Part shown: in pieces, positions 25,663 to 34,613 of the stretch | Position numbering within the stretch: the first letter of the stretch is position 1 | Layout of the letters: each line of letters begins with the position of its first letter | Assembly (NCBI RefSeq): GCF_902506375.1 | Contig: NZ_LR733284.1 | Coordinates: 349,508-413,507 of the forward strand | Source: Microbacterium sp. 8M | GTDB taxonomy: Bacteria; Actinomycetota; Actinomycetes; Actinomycetales; Microbacteriaceae | DNA length: 64,000 nucleotides | Direction: 5' to 3' | The notes under the pieces: generated by a model | The model's database searches: none | Told to the model about the DNA's origin: nothing | Seen by the model: only the letters and a program-made list of their open reading frames with translations | Program-made: the position numbers and the translations under genes

Positions 25663-26973
25663 ATGACGTCGACATCATCCGACACGCCCGAAGAGCTGCG
25701 TCCGCCCATCACGGAGACCACGTTCGTGGCCACCGCCTCCGGCGAGGACGACCCACCCGCTCCGGTCAAGGGCGTTCGACGCCTGCTGGCATGGATCATC
25801 CCGGCGAACTTCGCGATCTTCGTGATCTGGGGCGCGGTCCCCGGCATCCTGCTGCAGGCGCAGCTCATCGCGATGTTCCCCGACGAGAAGACCCAGGTCG
25901 CGAACATCGCGATCGTGTCCACGATCGGTGCCCTCGGCGCGATGATCGCCCAGCCCGCCGCCGGACAGCTGTCCGACCGCACCCGTTCGCGGTTCGGCCG
26001 CCGCGCCCCGTGGATCATCGCGGGCGCGATCGTGGGCGGCGCCGCGCTCATCGCCCTCGGGTTCATGAACAGCCTCGCGGGCATCATCGTCGCGTGGACG
26101 CTGATCCAGGTCGCCTACAACTTCGCGCAGGGTCCTCTCTCCGCGATCCTCCCGGACCGGGTTCCGGTCGCGCGCCGCGGCACGTTCGCCGCTCTCTCCG
26201 GCATCGGACTCATGTTCGGCGCGCTCGGCGGCCAGATCATCGGATCCCAGCTCGCGCACGCGATCACGCTCGGCTACATCATCTTCGCGGTGTTCGCGGT
26301 CGTCGTGCTGCTCGGGTTCGTCCTCGCGAACCCGGACCACTCCAGCCTCAACTTCCGGAACGAGCCGTTCAGCTTCGGCGAGTTCCTGCGCACGTTCTGG
26401 GTCAGCCCGATCAAGCACCCCGACTTCTTCTGGGCGTTCACGGGCCGCCTGCTGCTCTACACCGGATACTTCGCCGTCACCGGGTTCCAGCTGCTGATCC
26501 TGAAGAACTACCTCGGGGTGAAGGACCCGTTCTCCGTGATCCCGTTGCTCGGCATACTCAGTCTCGTCGGAATCCTCGTCGCCACGGTGATCTCCGGGCC
26601 GCTCTCCGACAAGGTCGGTCGGCGCAAGCCGTTCGTCTTCGGATCCTCCCTGCTCATGGCGGTCGCGCTGGTGTTCCCGATGATCGCTCCCTCCTACATG
26701 TCGTGGATGATCATGACCGTGATCAGCGGCTTCGGATTCGGCATGTTCCAGGCGGTCGACACCGCACTGATGAGCCAGGTGCTGCCGTCCGCGAAGAACT
26801 TCGCCAAGGACCTCGGCGTCGTGAACATCGCCGCGACGCTGCCGCAGACGTTCGCCCCCGGTGTCGCCGGCGCGATCGTGCTGGCATTCGGATACGGTGC
26901 GCTCTTTCCGATCGCGATCGTGCTGAGCGTGCTCGGCGCGGTCAGCGTCTGGTTCATCAAGTCGGTCAAGTAA
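25663..26973 (+). CDS. MFS sugar transporter
   Basis: A 436-residue membrane protein with twelve predicted helices after a soluble start of about 35 residues. The MFS loop motifs GQLSDRTRSRFGRR (loop 2-3) and GPLSDKVGRRKPF (loop 8-9) are clear. It lies 17 bp upstream of a GH3 glycosidase in one operon, so import of a beta-glucoside or oligosaccharide is likely. The start ATG 25663 is the first in-frame start that leaves the promoter region free; the substrate is inferred from context only. Confidence 0.88.
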   Translation: MTSTSSDTPEELRPPITETTFVATASGEDDPPAPVKGVRRLLAWIIPANFAIFVIWGAVPGILLQAQLIAMFPDEKTQVANIAIVSTIGALGAMIAQPAAGQLSDRTRSRFGRRAPWIIAGAIVGGAALIALGFMNSLAGIIVAWTLIQVAYNFAQGPLSAILPDRVPVARRGTFAALSGIGLMFGALGGQIIGSQLAHAITLGYIIFAVFAVVVLLGFVLANPDHSSLNFRNEPFSFGEFLRTFWVSPIKHPDFFWAFTGRLLLYTGYFAVTGFQLLILKNYLGVKDPFSVIPLLGILSLVGILVATVISGPLSDKVGRRKPFVFGSSLLMAVALVFPMIAPSYMSWMIMTVISGFGFGMFQAVDTALMSQVLPSAKNFAKDLGVVNIAATLPQTFAPGVAGAIVLAFGYGALFPIAIVLSVLGAVSVWFIKSVK

Positions 26974-26990
26974 CCCCAGGAGAAGATGAG

Positions 26991-28772
26991 ATGACGGACA
27001 CCGTGAACGAGGCCGTGCTGCCCTACCGCGACGCCTCCCTGCCGATCGACGCGCGGGTCGAGGATCTGCTCGGCCGTATGGAGCTCGCCGACAAGGTGGG
27101 GATGCTGTTCCACACCATGGCGGCCTTCGCCGACTTCGAGGAGAGCAACCCGACGTTCGGCCTGCCCTCCCTCGCCTCCATGGTGCGCAAGCGCCGGATG
27201 AGTCACTTCAACCTGCTCGGCGCGGCTCCGGGCGGACGCGAGTTCGCCGCGTGGCACAACGCCCTGCAGCGCATGGCGCTGGACACCCCGCTCGGGATCC
27301 CGATCACGCTCTCGACCGACCCGCGGCACTCGTTCAGCGACAACCCCCTCACCTCCCTCATGGCGGGGCCCTTCTCGCAGTGGCCGGAGACGCTGGGCTT
27401 CGCCGCCCTCGGATCCCCCGAGCGCCTCGAGCGCTTCGCCGACATCGCGCGGCAGGAGTACATCGCGGTCGGGCTGCGCGTCGCGCTGCACCCGCAGATC
27501 GATCTGGCCACCGAGCCGCGCTGGTCGCGGATCGCGGGCACGTTCGGCGAGGACGCGGACCTCACGTCGCGCCTCGTCGTGGGCTACATCCGCGGATTCC
27601 AGGGCGCCGAGCTCGGCCCCGAGTCCGTGGCGACCATGGTCAAGCACTTCCCGGGCGGCGGTCCTCAGCTCGACGGCGAGGATCCGCATTTCGAATGGGG
27701 CAAGGAGCAGGTCTACCCGGGTGGTCAGCAGGAGTACCATCTGCGCCCCTTCATCGCGGCGATCGGCGCCGGCGCGACCCAGATGATGCCGTACTACGGT
27801 CAGCCGATCGGCACCGACTGGGAGGAGGTCGGCTTCGGATTCAACAAGGACGTGCTCACGGATCTGCTGCGCGACCGGCTCGGCTTCGACGGGATCGTCT
27901 GCACCGACTGGGGCCTGCTGACCGACGTCGTGGTGTTCGGTGCCGACATGCCCGCTCGCGCGTGGGGCGTCGAGCACCTCACCCGGCCGGAGCGCATGGT
28001 CAAGGCACTCGACGCGGGGATCGACCAGTTCGGCGGCGAGCTCTGCACCGAGGAGCTCCTCGGGCTCGTCCAACGGGGCGAGGTCTCGGAGGCGCGCCTG
28101 GACGTGTCGGTGCGACGCCTGCTGCGCGAGAAGTTCCGGCTGGGACTGTTCGAGAACCCGTTCGTCGACGAGGAGCACGCGGCCGCCGTCGTCGGTCGTG
28201 CCGACTTCGTCCAGGAGGGCCTGGACGCGCAGAGCGACTCGCTCACCCTGCTCACGAGCACGTCGGTCGACGGCGGATCCCCGATCCTGCCGCTGACGCG
28301 CGGCGTGAAGGTCTACGCCGAGGGCGTGGCCGCCGAGGTGCTCGCGCGTTACGCCGAGGTCGTCGCCGCCCCGGAGGAGGCGGACGTCGCGATCCTGCGG
28401 ATCAAGGCTCCCTACGAGGACCGGGACCGCGGCGGGTTCAGCGACCTCTTCCACTCCGGCTCCCTGGAGTTCCCGGCCGAGGAGCATGCGCGACTGACGG
28501 CGATCGCCGAGGCCGTTCCCACGGTGATCGACATCTACCTCGACCGTCCCGCCGTGCTCGGCGGCCTGGAGGAGTCGGCGCGCGCCGCGCTCGCCGACTA
28601 CGGAGCGTCGGACGAGGCCGTGCTGCGGGTGCTGTTCGGTGAGCGCGGTCCGCAGGGCTCGCTCCCGTTCGATCTGCCGCGCTCGGATGCGGCTGTCGCC
28701 GCGAGCCGCACCGATGTCGCGTTCGACACCGAGAACCCGACGTTCCGGTTCGGCCACGGCCTGCGGTACTGA
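26991..28772 (+). CDS. Glycoside hydrolase family 3 beta-glucosidase
   Basis: A 593-residue cytosolic enzyme with no signal peptide. GH3 landmarks are present: the barrel start DLLGRMELADKVGML, KHFPGGGPQ, and the nucleophile Asp in GFDGIVCTDWGLL. The C-terminal domain is a short alpha/beta sandwich (PILPLTRGVKVYAEG, DLPRSD, FRFGHGLRY) without the fibronectin III domain of larger relatives. Hydrolysis of beta-glucosides brought in by the upstream transporter is the likely role. GGAGAAGATGAG provides the Shine-Dalgarno. Confidence 0.9.
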   Translation: MTDTVNEAVLPYRDASLPIDARVEDLLGRMELADKVGMLFHTMAAFADFEESNPTFGLPSLASMVRKRRMSHFNLLGAAPGGREFAAWHNALQRMALDTPLGIPITLSTDPRHSFSDNPLTSLMAGPFSQWPETLGFAALGSPERLERFADIARQEYIAVGLRVALHPQIDLATEPRWSRIAGTFGEDADLTSRLVVGYIRGFQGAELGPESVATMVKHFPGGGPQLDGEDPHFEWGKEQVYPGGQQEYHLRPFIAAIGAGATQMMPYYGQPIGTDWEEVGFGFNKDVLTDLLRDRLGFDGIVCTDWGLLTDVVVFGADMPARAWGVEHLTRPERMVKALDAGIDQFGGELCTEELLGLVQRGEVSEARLDVSVRRLLREKFRLGLFENPFVDEEHAAAVVGRADFVQEGLDAQSDSLTLLTSTSVDGGSPILPLTRGVKVYAEGVAAEVLARYAEVVAAPEEADVAILRIKAPYEDRDRGGFSDLFHSGSLEFPAEEHARLTAIAEAVPTVIDIYLDRPAVLGGLEESARAALADYGASDEAVLRVLFGERGPQGSLPFDLPRSDAAVAASRTDVAFDTENPTFRFGHGLRY

Positions 28773-28784
28773 CGCCCTCATTCC

Positions 28785-28814
28785 CCGGGCGCCCCGAGAT
28801 CTCGGGGCGCCCGG
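28785..28814 (+). terminator. Perfect 30-bp palindromic terminator
   Basis: CCGGGCGCCCCGAGA and its exact reverse complement meet at 28799/28800. It lies between the convergent GH3 and regulator genes and could terminate both. Confidence 0.82.
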
Positions 28815-28852
28815 CACCACGAACGCCGTCTCCGGAGGGGGTGCGTTCGGGC

Positions 28853-29641
28853 TCAGGATGCAGGCAGCCAGAGCGTCATCCGCACGCCGTCCTCGGGCAG
28901 GTGCATCACCTCGTAGCGCCGCGCGGTGACCGTGCCGTCGGCGCTGCGCACGTGCGTGATGTCGCCACGCCGCCGCTGCACGAGGTGGCCGCTCCACCAG
29001 GTGCGGAACAGCGGGCTGGCAGCGCTCAGCTCCTCGACGAGGGCGACGAGCTGCGGATCCTGCAGGTCGTCCACGTTGGCCGCGCGCAGGTGCGCGACCG
29101 CGCCGCGGGCCAGCTCCTCCCACTCCACGAAGGTCTCCCGGGCGCGGGGGTCGAGCAGCAGCGACCGGCAGGTGTTGCGCTGCGCCGGCGGGAGGTCGGC
29201 GAGGCCCTCGTGCAGGGCGAGTCCCTCGGGGTTCGCGGCGACGACCGTGCTGAGCCGGTCCAGCACGTACGCCGGATTCGGCCGCACCGCGTCGACCAGC
29301 ATCGTCATCCGGGCCACGAGAGCCTCGTCCTCCGCCGGGCTGACCGCGGCCTCGGGCCGGGGCGTGCCGGGATGGGCGTCGCGCAGGCGCCGCAGGTGAT
29401 CGGCGGCGTCCCGGTCGAGCTGCAGGGCGCGCGCCAGGGCGTCGAGCACGGCGTCGCTGGGGTGCGCCTCCCGGCCCTGCTCCAGGCGCGTGTAGTAGTC
29501 GGCGCTGATGCCGGCGGCGGTCGCGACCTCCTCGCGGCGCAGGCCCGTGGTGCGGCGCCGGCCGCCCGACCGCGCCGCCCCGGCCTGCAGACGGGCGTCG
29601 GTGCGCCGGGCGCGCAGGAAGTCGCCGAGTGCGTTCGACAT
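28853..29641 (-). CDS. MmyB-like XRE-family regulator 1
   Basis: A 262-residue transcription regulator. The Cro/C1-type helix-turn-helix spans about residues 28-60 (GLRREEVATAAGISADYYTR), followed by the MmyB ligand-binding domain (NPAYVLDRLSTVVAANPEGL and onward), which is thought to bind fatty-acid-like ligands. This class usually controls a divergent enzyme or exporter gene; here the divergent neighbour is a methyltransferase at 29779. A second paralogue is encoded at 30764-31654. The ligand is unknown. Confidence 0.9.
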   Translation of the reverse strand: MSNALGDFLRARRTDARLQAGAARSGGRRRTTGLRREEVATAAGISADYYTRLEQGREAHPSDAVLDALARALQLDRDAADHLRRLRDAHPGTPRPEAAVSPAEDEALVARMTMLVDAVRPNPAYVLDRLSTVVAANPEGLALHEGLADLPPAQRNTCRSLLLDPRARETFVEWEELARGAVAHLRAANVDDLQDPQLVALVEELSAASPLFRTWWSGHLVQRRRGDITHVRSADGTVTARRYEVMHLPEDGVRMTLWLPAS

Positions 29642-29778
29642 CCACAGCCTCCGGTGCTCAGCAGGACGGGATCCGCGCCGCGGGGGAGGGTGCGGCGCTC
29701 CTAGGAAGACTACGGTCTTCCCGCGCCCTGGATCGAACCGGAACGCTGGGGGGGAACACCCGACCCGGAGGAGAACCG

Positions 29779-30573
29779 ATGGCCGCCTACACGCACGGAC
29801 ACCACGATTCGGTGCTGCGATCGCACCGCTGGCGCACCGCGCAGAACTCGGCCGCGTACCTGCTGCCGCACCTGCGCGCGACCGACCGTCTGCTCGACGT
29901 CGGCGCCGGACCGGGCACGATCACCGCGGACCTCGCCGAGCTCGTGTCCGAGGTCGTGGCGACCGAGATCGGCGAGGCCGAACTGCAGTTGAGCCGCACC
30001 ACCGCCGCGGACCGGGGCCTGAGCAACATCGAGTTCCGCGTCGCCGACGTGCACGCCCTCGATTTCCCGGACGACAGCTTCGACGTGACGCACGCGCACC
30101 AGGTGCTGCAGCATGTCGCGGATCCCGTGCGGGCGCTGCGCGAGCTCGCCCGGGTGACGAAGCCGGGCGGGATCATCGCCGTGCGCGACAGCGACTACGG
30201 CGGCTTCCGGTGGTGGCCCGCCGTGCCGGCGCTGGACGACTGGCTCGATCTCTACTACCGCGCCGCCCACGCGAACGGCGGCGAGCCCGACGCCGGGCGG
30301 CGGCTGCTGGCCTGGGCGCACGCGGCAGGTCTCACCGACGTCGTCGCGACCTCGAGCACCTGGTGCTACGCGACCGCGGAGGACCGCGCGTGGTGGGGCG
30401 GCATGTGGGCGGACCGGATCCTCAACTCCGCGATCGCACCCCAGCTGCTGGAGTCCGGCGCCGCGACGCCCGCCGACCTGCAGCGCATCAGCGACGGCTG
30501 GCGCGAGTGGGCCGCGTCGGACGACGGCTGGATCTCGCTGCTGCACGGCGAGATCCTGTGCGGGGTGGGCTGA
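29779..30573 (+). CDS. Class I SAM-dependent methyltransferase
   Basis: A 264-residue enzyme of the UbiE/MenG-like fold. Motif I reads LLDVGAGPGTITADL (residues 37-51), followed by the acidic VATEIGEAEL and the post-I VADVHALDFPDDSFDVTHA. The methyl acceptor is unknown. The start ATG 29779 follows CGGAGGAGAACC. It is divergent from an MmyB-type regulator that may control it. Two family C repeats follow its stop. Confidence 0.9.
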   Translation: MAAYTHGHHDSVLRSHRWRTAQNSAAYLLPHLRATDRLLDVGAGPGTITADLAELVSEVVATEIGEAELQLSRTTAADRGLSNIEFRVADVHALDFPDDSFDVTHAHQVLQHVADPVRALRELARVTKPGGIIAVRDSDYGGFRWWPAVPALDDWLDLYYRAAHANGGEPDAGRRLLAWAHAAGLTDVVATSSTWCYATAEDRAWWGGMWADRILNSAIAPQLLESGAATPADLQRISDGWREWAASDDGWISLLHGEILCGVG

Positions 30574-30603
30574 GCCGGATCCGGGGTTGTTCGTCGGCCG
30601 GGA

Positions 30604-30651
30604 AGATGGAAAACGTCGCTCCGGACGGGATCGGAGCGGCGAAAAGCATCT
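30604..30651. repeat. 48-bp hairpin repeat, family C copy 1
   Basis: It runs from AGATGGAAAACGTCGCT to AGCGGCGAAAAGCATCT. The outer AGATG/CATCT and inner GCTCC/GGAGC pair, with facing GAAAA internal loops. It lies downstream of the methyltransferase. Confidence 0.75.
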
Positions 30652-30676
30652 TCAGCGCGGCGCGCGTCGTCGCCGA

Positions 30677-30724
30677 AGATGGAAAACCTCGCTGCAAGGC
30701 GCTCTGGAGCAGCGAAAAGCATCT
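30677..30724. repeat. 48-bp hairpin repeat, family C copy 2
   Basis: It starts 73 bp after copy 1 in the same orientation and in the same convergent gap. It is nearly identical to copy 3 at 34524-34571, sharing GGCGCTCTGGAGCAGCGAAA. Termination of both flanking genes is plausible. Confidence 0.78.
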
Positions 30725-30763
30725 CCGGGCAGATACGGGTCAGCCCCCGCCCCCGGCGCCGGG

Positions 30764-31654
30764 TCAGTCGTCAGCCGCAGCGGCGGCGGAGCGCTCGTCG
30801 TCGTGCGTCGCCGCCCAGGACGCCAGCAGCCGGAGACGCTCGGCCGAAGGGGATCCGGGTTCGGCGGTGTAGACGAGCATCACGTTGCCGGGCTCGGCGG
30901 TGAGGGCGAGCTCCTCGTACGCGAGCGTCACCTCGCCCACGATCGGATGGTGGAAACGCTTCGTTCCCGCGCCGTGACGGCGCACGTCGTGCGCGGCCCA
31001 CAGTCGGCGGAACACCTCGCTGCGGGTCGACAGCTCGCCGACGAGCTCCTGCAGTGCCGTGTCGTGCGGATCCCGCCCGGCCTCGGCACGCATCACCCCG
31101 ACGCACATGTGCGCGAACAGATCCCAGTCGGGATAGAAGTCGCGCGACGCCGGATCCAGGAACTGGAAGCGGGCGAGATTGGGCGTGCGCCCGCCGTCGC
31201 CGATCACGGGCGCGTAGAAGGCGCGTCCGAGAGTGTTGGTCGCGAGCAGGTTCTGGCGCGGGTCGCGGACGAATGCGACGCCGTCGGTGATCGACGACAG
31301 CGCCCATTGCAGGCTCGGCCGCAGCGGCCCAGGCCGGGCTACGCGCCGACGCGCCCGCCCACTGGCGGGGATGCCGTCGGCGGCACGGGCCAGATCGAGC
31401 AGGTGGGCCCGCTCGGCGTCGTCGAGCTGCAGGGCGGCGGCGAGCGCATCGAGCACCGCGGCCGAAGCGCCGGCGATCGCGCCGCGCTCGAGCTTCGCGT
31501 AATACTCCACGCTCACGCCCGCGAGCGCCGCGACCTCACTGCGCCGCAGCCCGGCGACCCGTCGATTCGGGCCCGCCGGGATCCCGGCCGCGTCCGGAGA
31601 GACCCGCGCGCGACGCGTCATCAGGAACTCGCGCACCTCGGCCCTGTTGTCCAT
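30764..31654 (-). CDS. MmyB-like XRE-family regulator 2
   Basis: A 296-residue paralogue of the regulator at 28853-29641. The helix-turn-helix includes GLRRSEVAALAGVSVEYYAK, and the MmyB domain includes VRDPRQNLLATNTLGRAFYA. It is divergent from a Bcr/CflA exporter, alcohol dehydrogenase and cupin operon, which it probably regulates. The ATG at 31654 gives MDNRAEVREFL, the usual start for this class. The Ala/Asp-rich end is unremarkable. Confidence 0.9.
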   Translation of the reverse strand: MDNRAEVREFLMTRRARVSPDAAGIPAGPNRRVAGLRRSEVAALAGVSVEYYAKLERGAIAGASAAVLDALAAALQLDDAERAHLLDLARAADGIPASGRARRRVARPGPLRPSLQWALSSITDGVAFVRDPRQNLLATNTLGRAFYAPVIGDGGRTPNLARFQFLDPASRDFYPDWDLFAHMCVGVMRAEAGRDPHDTALQELVGELSTRSEVFRRLWAAHDVRRHGAGTKRFHHPIVGEVTLAYEELALTAEPGNVMLVYTAEPGSPSAERLRLLASWAATHDDERSAAAAADD

Positions 31655-31756
31655 GCACAGCAGGCTATGCCGATCCGGCGCCGCCTGGGGTGCCCTTTCG
31701 GTACACCTCTCGTCAGGGACTCCCGCGCCCACGTACCGGCGAGGACAGTGGAAGCC

Positions 31757-33004
31757 ATGACCGCTCCCGACACCACCCGCGCCGCACCCGCAACGGCCTC
31801 TCGGCTGCTGCCGCCGCTCCTGCTCCTGCTCACGGTGTTCGGCCCGATCTCGATGGATCTCTACCTCCCGGCGCTGCCCGCGCTCACCCGTGAGTTGGAC
31901 GCGGCGACCTCGGTCGCGCAGCTCACCGTCACGGCGTGCCTGATCGGGTTGGCCCTGGGGCAACTGGTGGCTGGCCCGCTCTCCGACCGGTTCGGGCGGC
32001 GCGGGATCCTGTTGATCGGCATCGTCGCGTACGTCGCGACCTCCGTGCTCTGTGCGGCTTCGCCCACGATCGGCCTGCTGATCGCCGCCCGGCTGGTGCA
32101 GGGGCTGACCGGCGGCGTCGGGATCGTGATCGCGCAGGCCGCGGGCCGCGACGTCTACTCGGGAGGGGCGCTGATCCGCTTCTACGGTCGGCTGACCGTG
32201 ATCGGTGGTTTCGCCGCCATCGTCGGGCCGCTGCTCGGCGGCATCCTGAACGCGGTCGCCGACTGGCGCGGGCTGTTCCTGTTCCTCGCCGGGATCGGCG
32301 CCGCGATCCTCGCGATCACCCTGGTCGTGTTCCGCGAGACGCTGCCGCGCGAACTCCGCACGACGGGCGGCCTCGGCCGCACCCTGCACGACTACCGCAC
32401 GCTGCTCACCGACCGGGTCTTCCTCGGCGCGGTGCTCAACCAGGGCTTCCTCTACGCGGCGCTGTTCGCCTATCTGGCCGGTGCGACCTACGTGCTGCAG
32501 GACATCTACGGCCTCTCGCCGCTCGGCTACGCCATCGCGTTCGGCGCGAACTCGGCGGGCTACATGGTCTTCGGCTACCTCGCGGGCCGGGCCGCCGAGC
32601 GCTGGAGCGTGCGCGGCATCCTCTCGGTCGGGATCGCGATCGCCGGTCTCGGCGCCCTCGGGCTGCTGACTGCCGGGATCGCCCCGATGCCGCTCTGGGT
32701 CGTGATCGCGTCGCTGTTCGCGCTCGCGAGCGGGGTCGCGGTCGCCTCCCCGCCTGCGACGGCCCTCGCGCTCGTCGAGTACCCCCAGATCGCGGGCACG
32801 GCCTCGTCGCTGCTCGGCATGGTGCGCTTCGGCTTCGGCGGCGTCGCCGCACCCCTCGTCGGGATCGCCGGGGCGGCCAGCATCCTGCCCCTCGGCGTGG
32901 TCACCGTCGTCTCGACCGTCCTGGCCGCGGTCGCCTTCGCCGCTCTCGTCCGTCCGCGCCGCCGCTACGACCACAGCGGTGCTATCCCCATCCCCAACCT
33001 CTGA
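31757..33004 (+). CDS. Bcr/CflA-type MFS drug exporter
   Basis: A 415-residue proton-coupled exporter with twelve predicted helices. The family start, FGPISMDLYLPALPALTREL, and the loop motif GPLSDRFGRRGIL are diagnostic. It leads a three-gene operon with a zinc alcohol dehydrogenase and a cupin, opposite an MmyB-type regulator, suggesting a small detoxification unit for a lipophilic compound. The substrate is not predictable. The start ATG 31757 gives the conserved helix position. Confidence 0.9.
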   Translation: MTAPDTTRAAPATASRLLPPLLLLLTVFGPISMDLYLPALPALTRELDAATSVAQLTVTACLIGLALGQLVAGPLSDRFGRRGILLIGIVAYVATSVLCAASPTIGLLIAARLVQGLTGGVGIVIAQAAGRDVYSGGALIRFYGRLTVIGGFAAIVGPLLGGILNAVADWRGLFLFLAGIGAAILAITLVVFRETLPRELRTTGGLGRTLHDYRTLLTDRVFLGAVLNQGFLYAALFAYLAGATYVLQDIYGLSPLGYAIAFGANSAGYMVFGYLAGRAAERWSVRGILSVGIAIAGLGALGLLTAGIAPMPLWVVIASLFALASGVAVASPPATALALVEYPQIAGTASSLLGMVRFGFGGVAAPLVGIAGAASILPLGVVTVVSTVLAAVAFAALVRPRRRYDHSGAIPIPNL

Positions 33005-33015
33005 AGGAGAACACC

Positions 33016-34044
33016 ATGCGTGGAGTCGTCCTGCACGCCGCCGGCGATGTCCGGACCGAGGAACTCGAGATGCCCGTCATCGTCGAACCGGCCGACGCGA
33101 TCATCCGCGTCACCGCCACCTGCATCTGCGGATCCGATCTGTGGCCCTACCGGGGTGCCGAGCCGATCCATGCCGGAGGGCAGCGGATGGGACACGAGTA
33201 CATCGGCGTCGTCGAGAGCGTCGGCGAGGAGGTGACGCGGATCCGCCCGGGTGATCATGTCGTCGGATCCTTCGTCGCCAGCGACAACACCTGCGAGATC
33301 TGCGCGGCGGGCTATCAGTCCCGCTGCGTCCACCAGGTGATGATGGGCTCGATCGGCACGCAGGCGCAGTACGCCCGTATCCCGCTGGCTGACGGCACGC
33401 TCGTCGTGACGCCGGGAGAGCCGCCGGCGGACCTCGTGCCCTCGCTGCTCGCCGCCTCCGACGTGCTCGGCACCGGATGGTTCGCCGCGGTGGCCGCCGA
33501 GGCAGGAGCGGGCAAGACGGTCGCCGTAGTCGGCGATGGTGCGGTCGGCCTGCTCGGCGTGCTCGCGGCGAAGCAGTTCGGTGCGGAGCGGATCATCGTG
33601 ATGTCGCGCCATGCCGACCGCCAGGCGCTCGCCCGGAGCTTCGGCGCCACCGACATCGTCGAGGAGCGCGGTGAGGCCGGGGTCGCGCGCATCAAGGAGC
33701 TCACGGAAGGGCTCGGCGCGCACTCCACGATCGAGGCCGTCGGCACCCAGGAGGCGATGGACCAGGCGATCCGCGCCACCCGACCCGGCGGTCACATCGG
33801 GTTCGTCGGGGTCTCGCACGACGTAGCGCTCGACGGGTCGGAGCTGTTCTTCTCGAGCGTGCACGTGCACGGCGGTCCCGCGCCGGTCCGCCGGTTCCTG
33901 CCTGAGCTCATCGCGCTGATCTGGGAGCGCCGGATCGATCCCGGCGCCGTCTTCGACCTCACGCTCTCGATCGAGGACGCTGCGGAGGGCTACCGCGCCA
34001 TGGACGAACGGCGTGCCACCAAGGTGCTGCTCACCACCGACTGA
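33016..34044 (+). CDS. Zinc-dependent alcohol dehydrogenase (MDR family)
   Basis: A 342-residue medium-chain dehydrogenase. The catalytic zinc site is formed by Cys in CICGSDLWPYRG and His-Glu in GHEYIGVVESVGEEV. A structural-zinc-like cluster follows (CEICAAGYQSRC) but has fewer cysteines than the usual four. The Rossmann motif is VVGDGAVGLLGVLA. It lies 11 bp after the exporter gene with its own GAAGGAGAA site. NAD(P)-linked oxidation or reduction of an alcohol or aldehyde is expected; the substrate is unknown. Confidence 0.9.
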   Translation: MRGVVLHAAGDVRTEELEMPVIVEPADAIIRVTATCICGSDLWPYRGAEPIHAGGQRMGHEYIGVVESVGEEVTRIRPGDHVVGSFVASDNTCEICAAGYQSRCVHQVMMGSIGTQAQYARIPLADGTLVVTPGEPPADLVPSLLAASDVLGTGWFAAVAAEAGAGKTVAVVGDGAVGLLGVLAAKQFGAERIIVMSRHADRQALARSFGATDIVEERGEAGVARIKELTEGLGAHSTIEAVGTQEAMDQAIRATRPGGHIGFVGVSHDVALDGSELFFSSVHVHGGPAPVRRFLPELIALIWERRIDPGAVFDLTLSIEDAAEGYRAMDERRATKVLLTTD

Positions 34045-34069
34045 TCGACGAACCGAAGGAGGATCCGCC

Positions 34070-34477
34070 GTGCAGATCGAACCCACCAGTCCCACCGTCA
34101 AGAACCCGCCGGAGCAGTTCCACGGCGACGTCTGGCTCGAGCGCATCGCGGCGCCGCATACCGCGGATCAGCGGATGACCGTCGCTCTCGTACGCTTCGC
34201 CCCAGGCGCGCGCACCGCATGGCACTCCCACGCCCGGGGGCAGTACCTGCGCGTCGTCAGCGGCGTCGCCCTCGTCGGCACTCGCGACGGCGTGGTGGTC
34301 GAGGTGCGTCCGGGACAGACGCTGTACACGCCGCCGGGGGAGGAGCACTGGCACGGCGCCACCGCGGACTGTTTCATGGAGCACCTCGCCATGCTCGAGG
34401 CCGGAGACGATCCGGCGACGACGACCGTGTGGAAGGAGCACGTGACAGACGCCGAGTACGCAGCGGTGCGCTCCTGA
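34070..34477 (+). CDS. Cupin-domain protein
   Basis: A 135-residue single-domain cupin. Motif 1 is TAWHSHARGQYLRVVSG and motif 2 is PGEEHWHGA, giving a plausible His/Glu metal site. Small cupins of this type near oxidoreductases may be isomerases, dioxygenases or carboxymuconolactone-like partners, so no reaction is assigned. The start is GTG 34070 after AAGGAGGATCC. It is the last gene of the exporter operon and is followed by a family C repeat. Confidence 0.86.
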   Translation: MQIEPTSPTVKNPPEQFHGDVWLERIAAPHTADQRMTVALVRFAPGARTAWHSHARGQYLRVVSGVALVGTRDGVVVEVRPGQTLYTPPGEEHWHGATADCFMEHLAMLEAGDDPATTTVWKEHVTDAEYAAVRS

Positions 34478-34523
34478 CCAGCGGCGGGCGCTTCGTCGGT
34501 GACGTGCCGCCCCTCGTCGTCGG

Positions 34524-34571
34524 AAATGGAAAACGTCGCTGCGGGGCGCTCTGGAGCAGCGAAAAGCATCT
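34524..34571. repeat. 48-bp hairpin repeat, family C copy 3
   Basis: It differs from copy 2 (30677-30724) at only a few positions and lies in the gap between the convergent cupin and sugar dehydrogenase genes. Confidence 0.78.
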
Positions 34572-34613
34572 CCGGGGCGTCGGTGTCCGGCCGGGAGCAG
34601 CCCGCCCGGCGAT

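Noticed and set aside
26694..29645. 983-residue minus-strand open frame
   Set aside because: It is antisense to the MFS/GH3 genes and out of frame with the regulator, with Arg/Ala/Pro-rich shadow composition.
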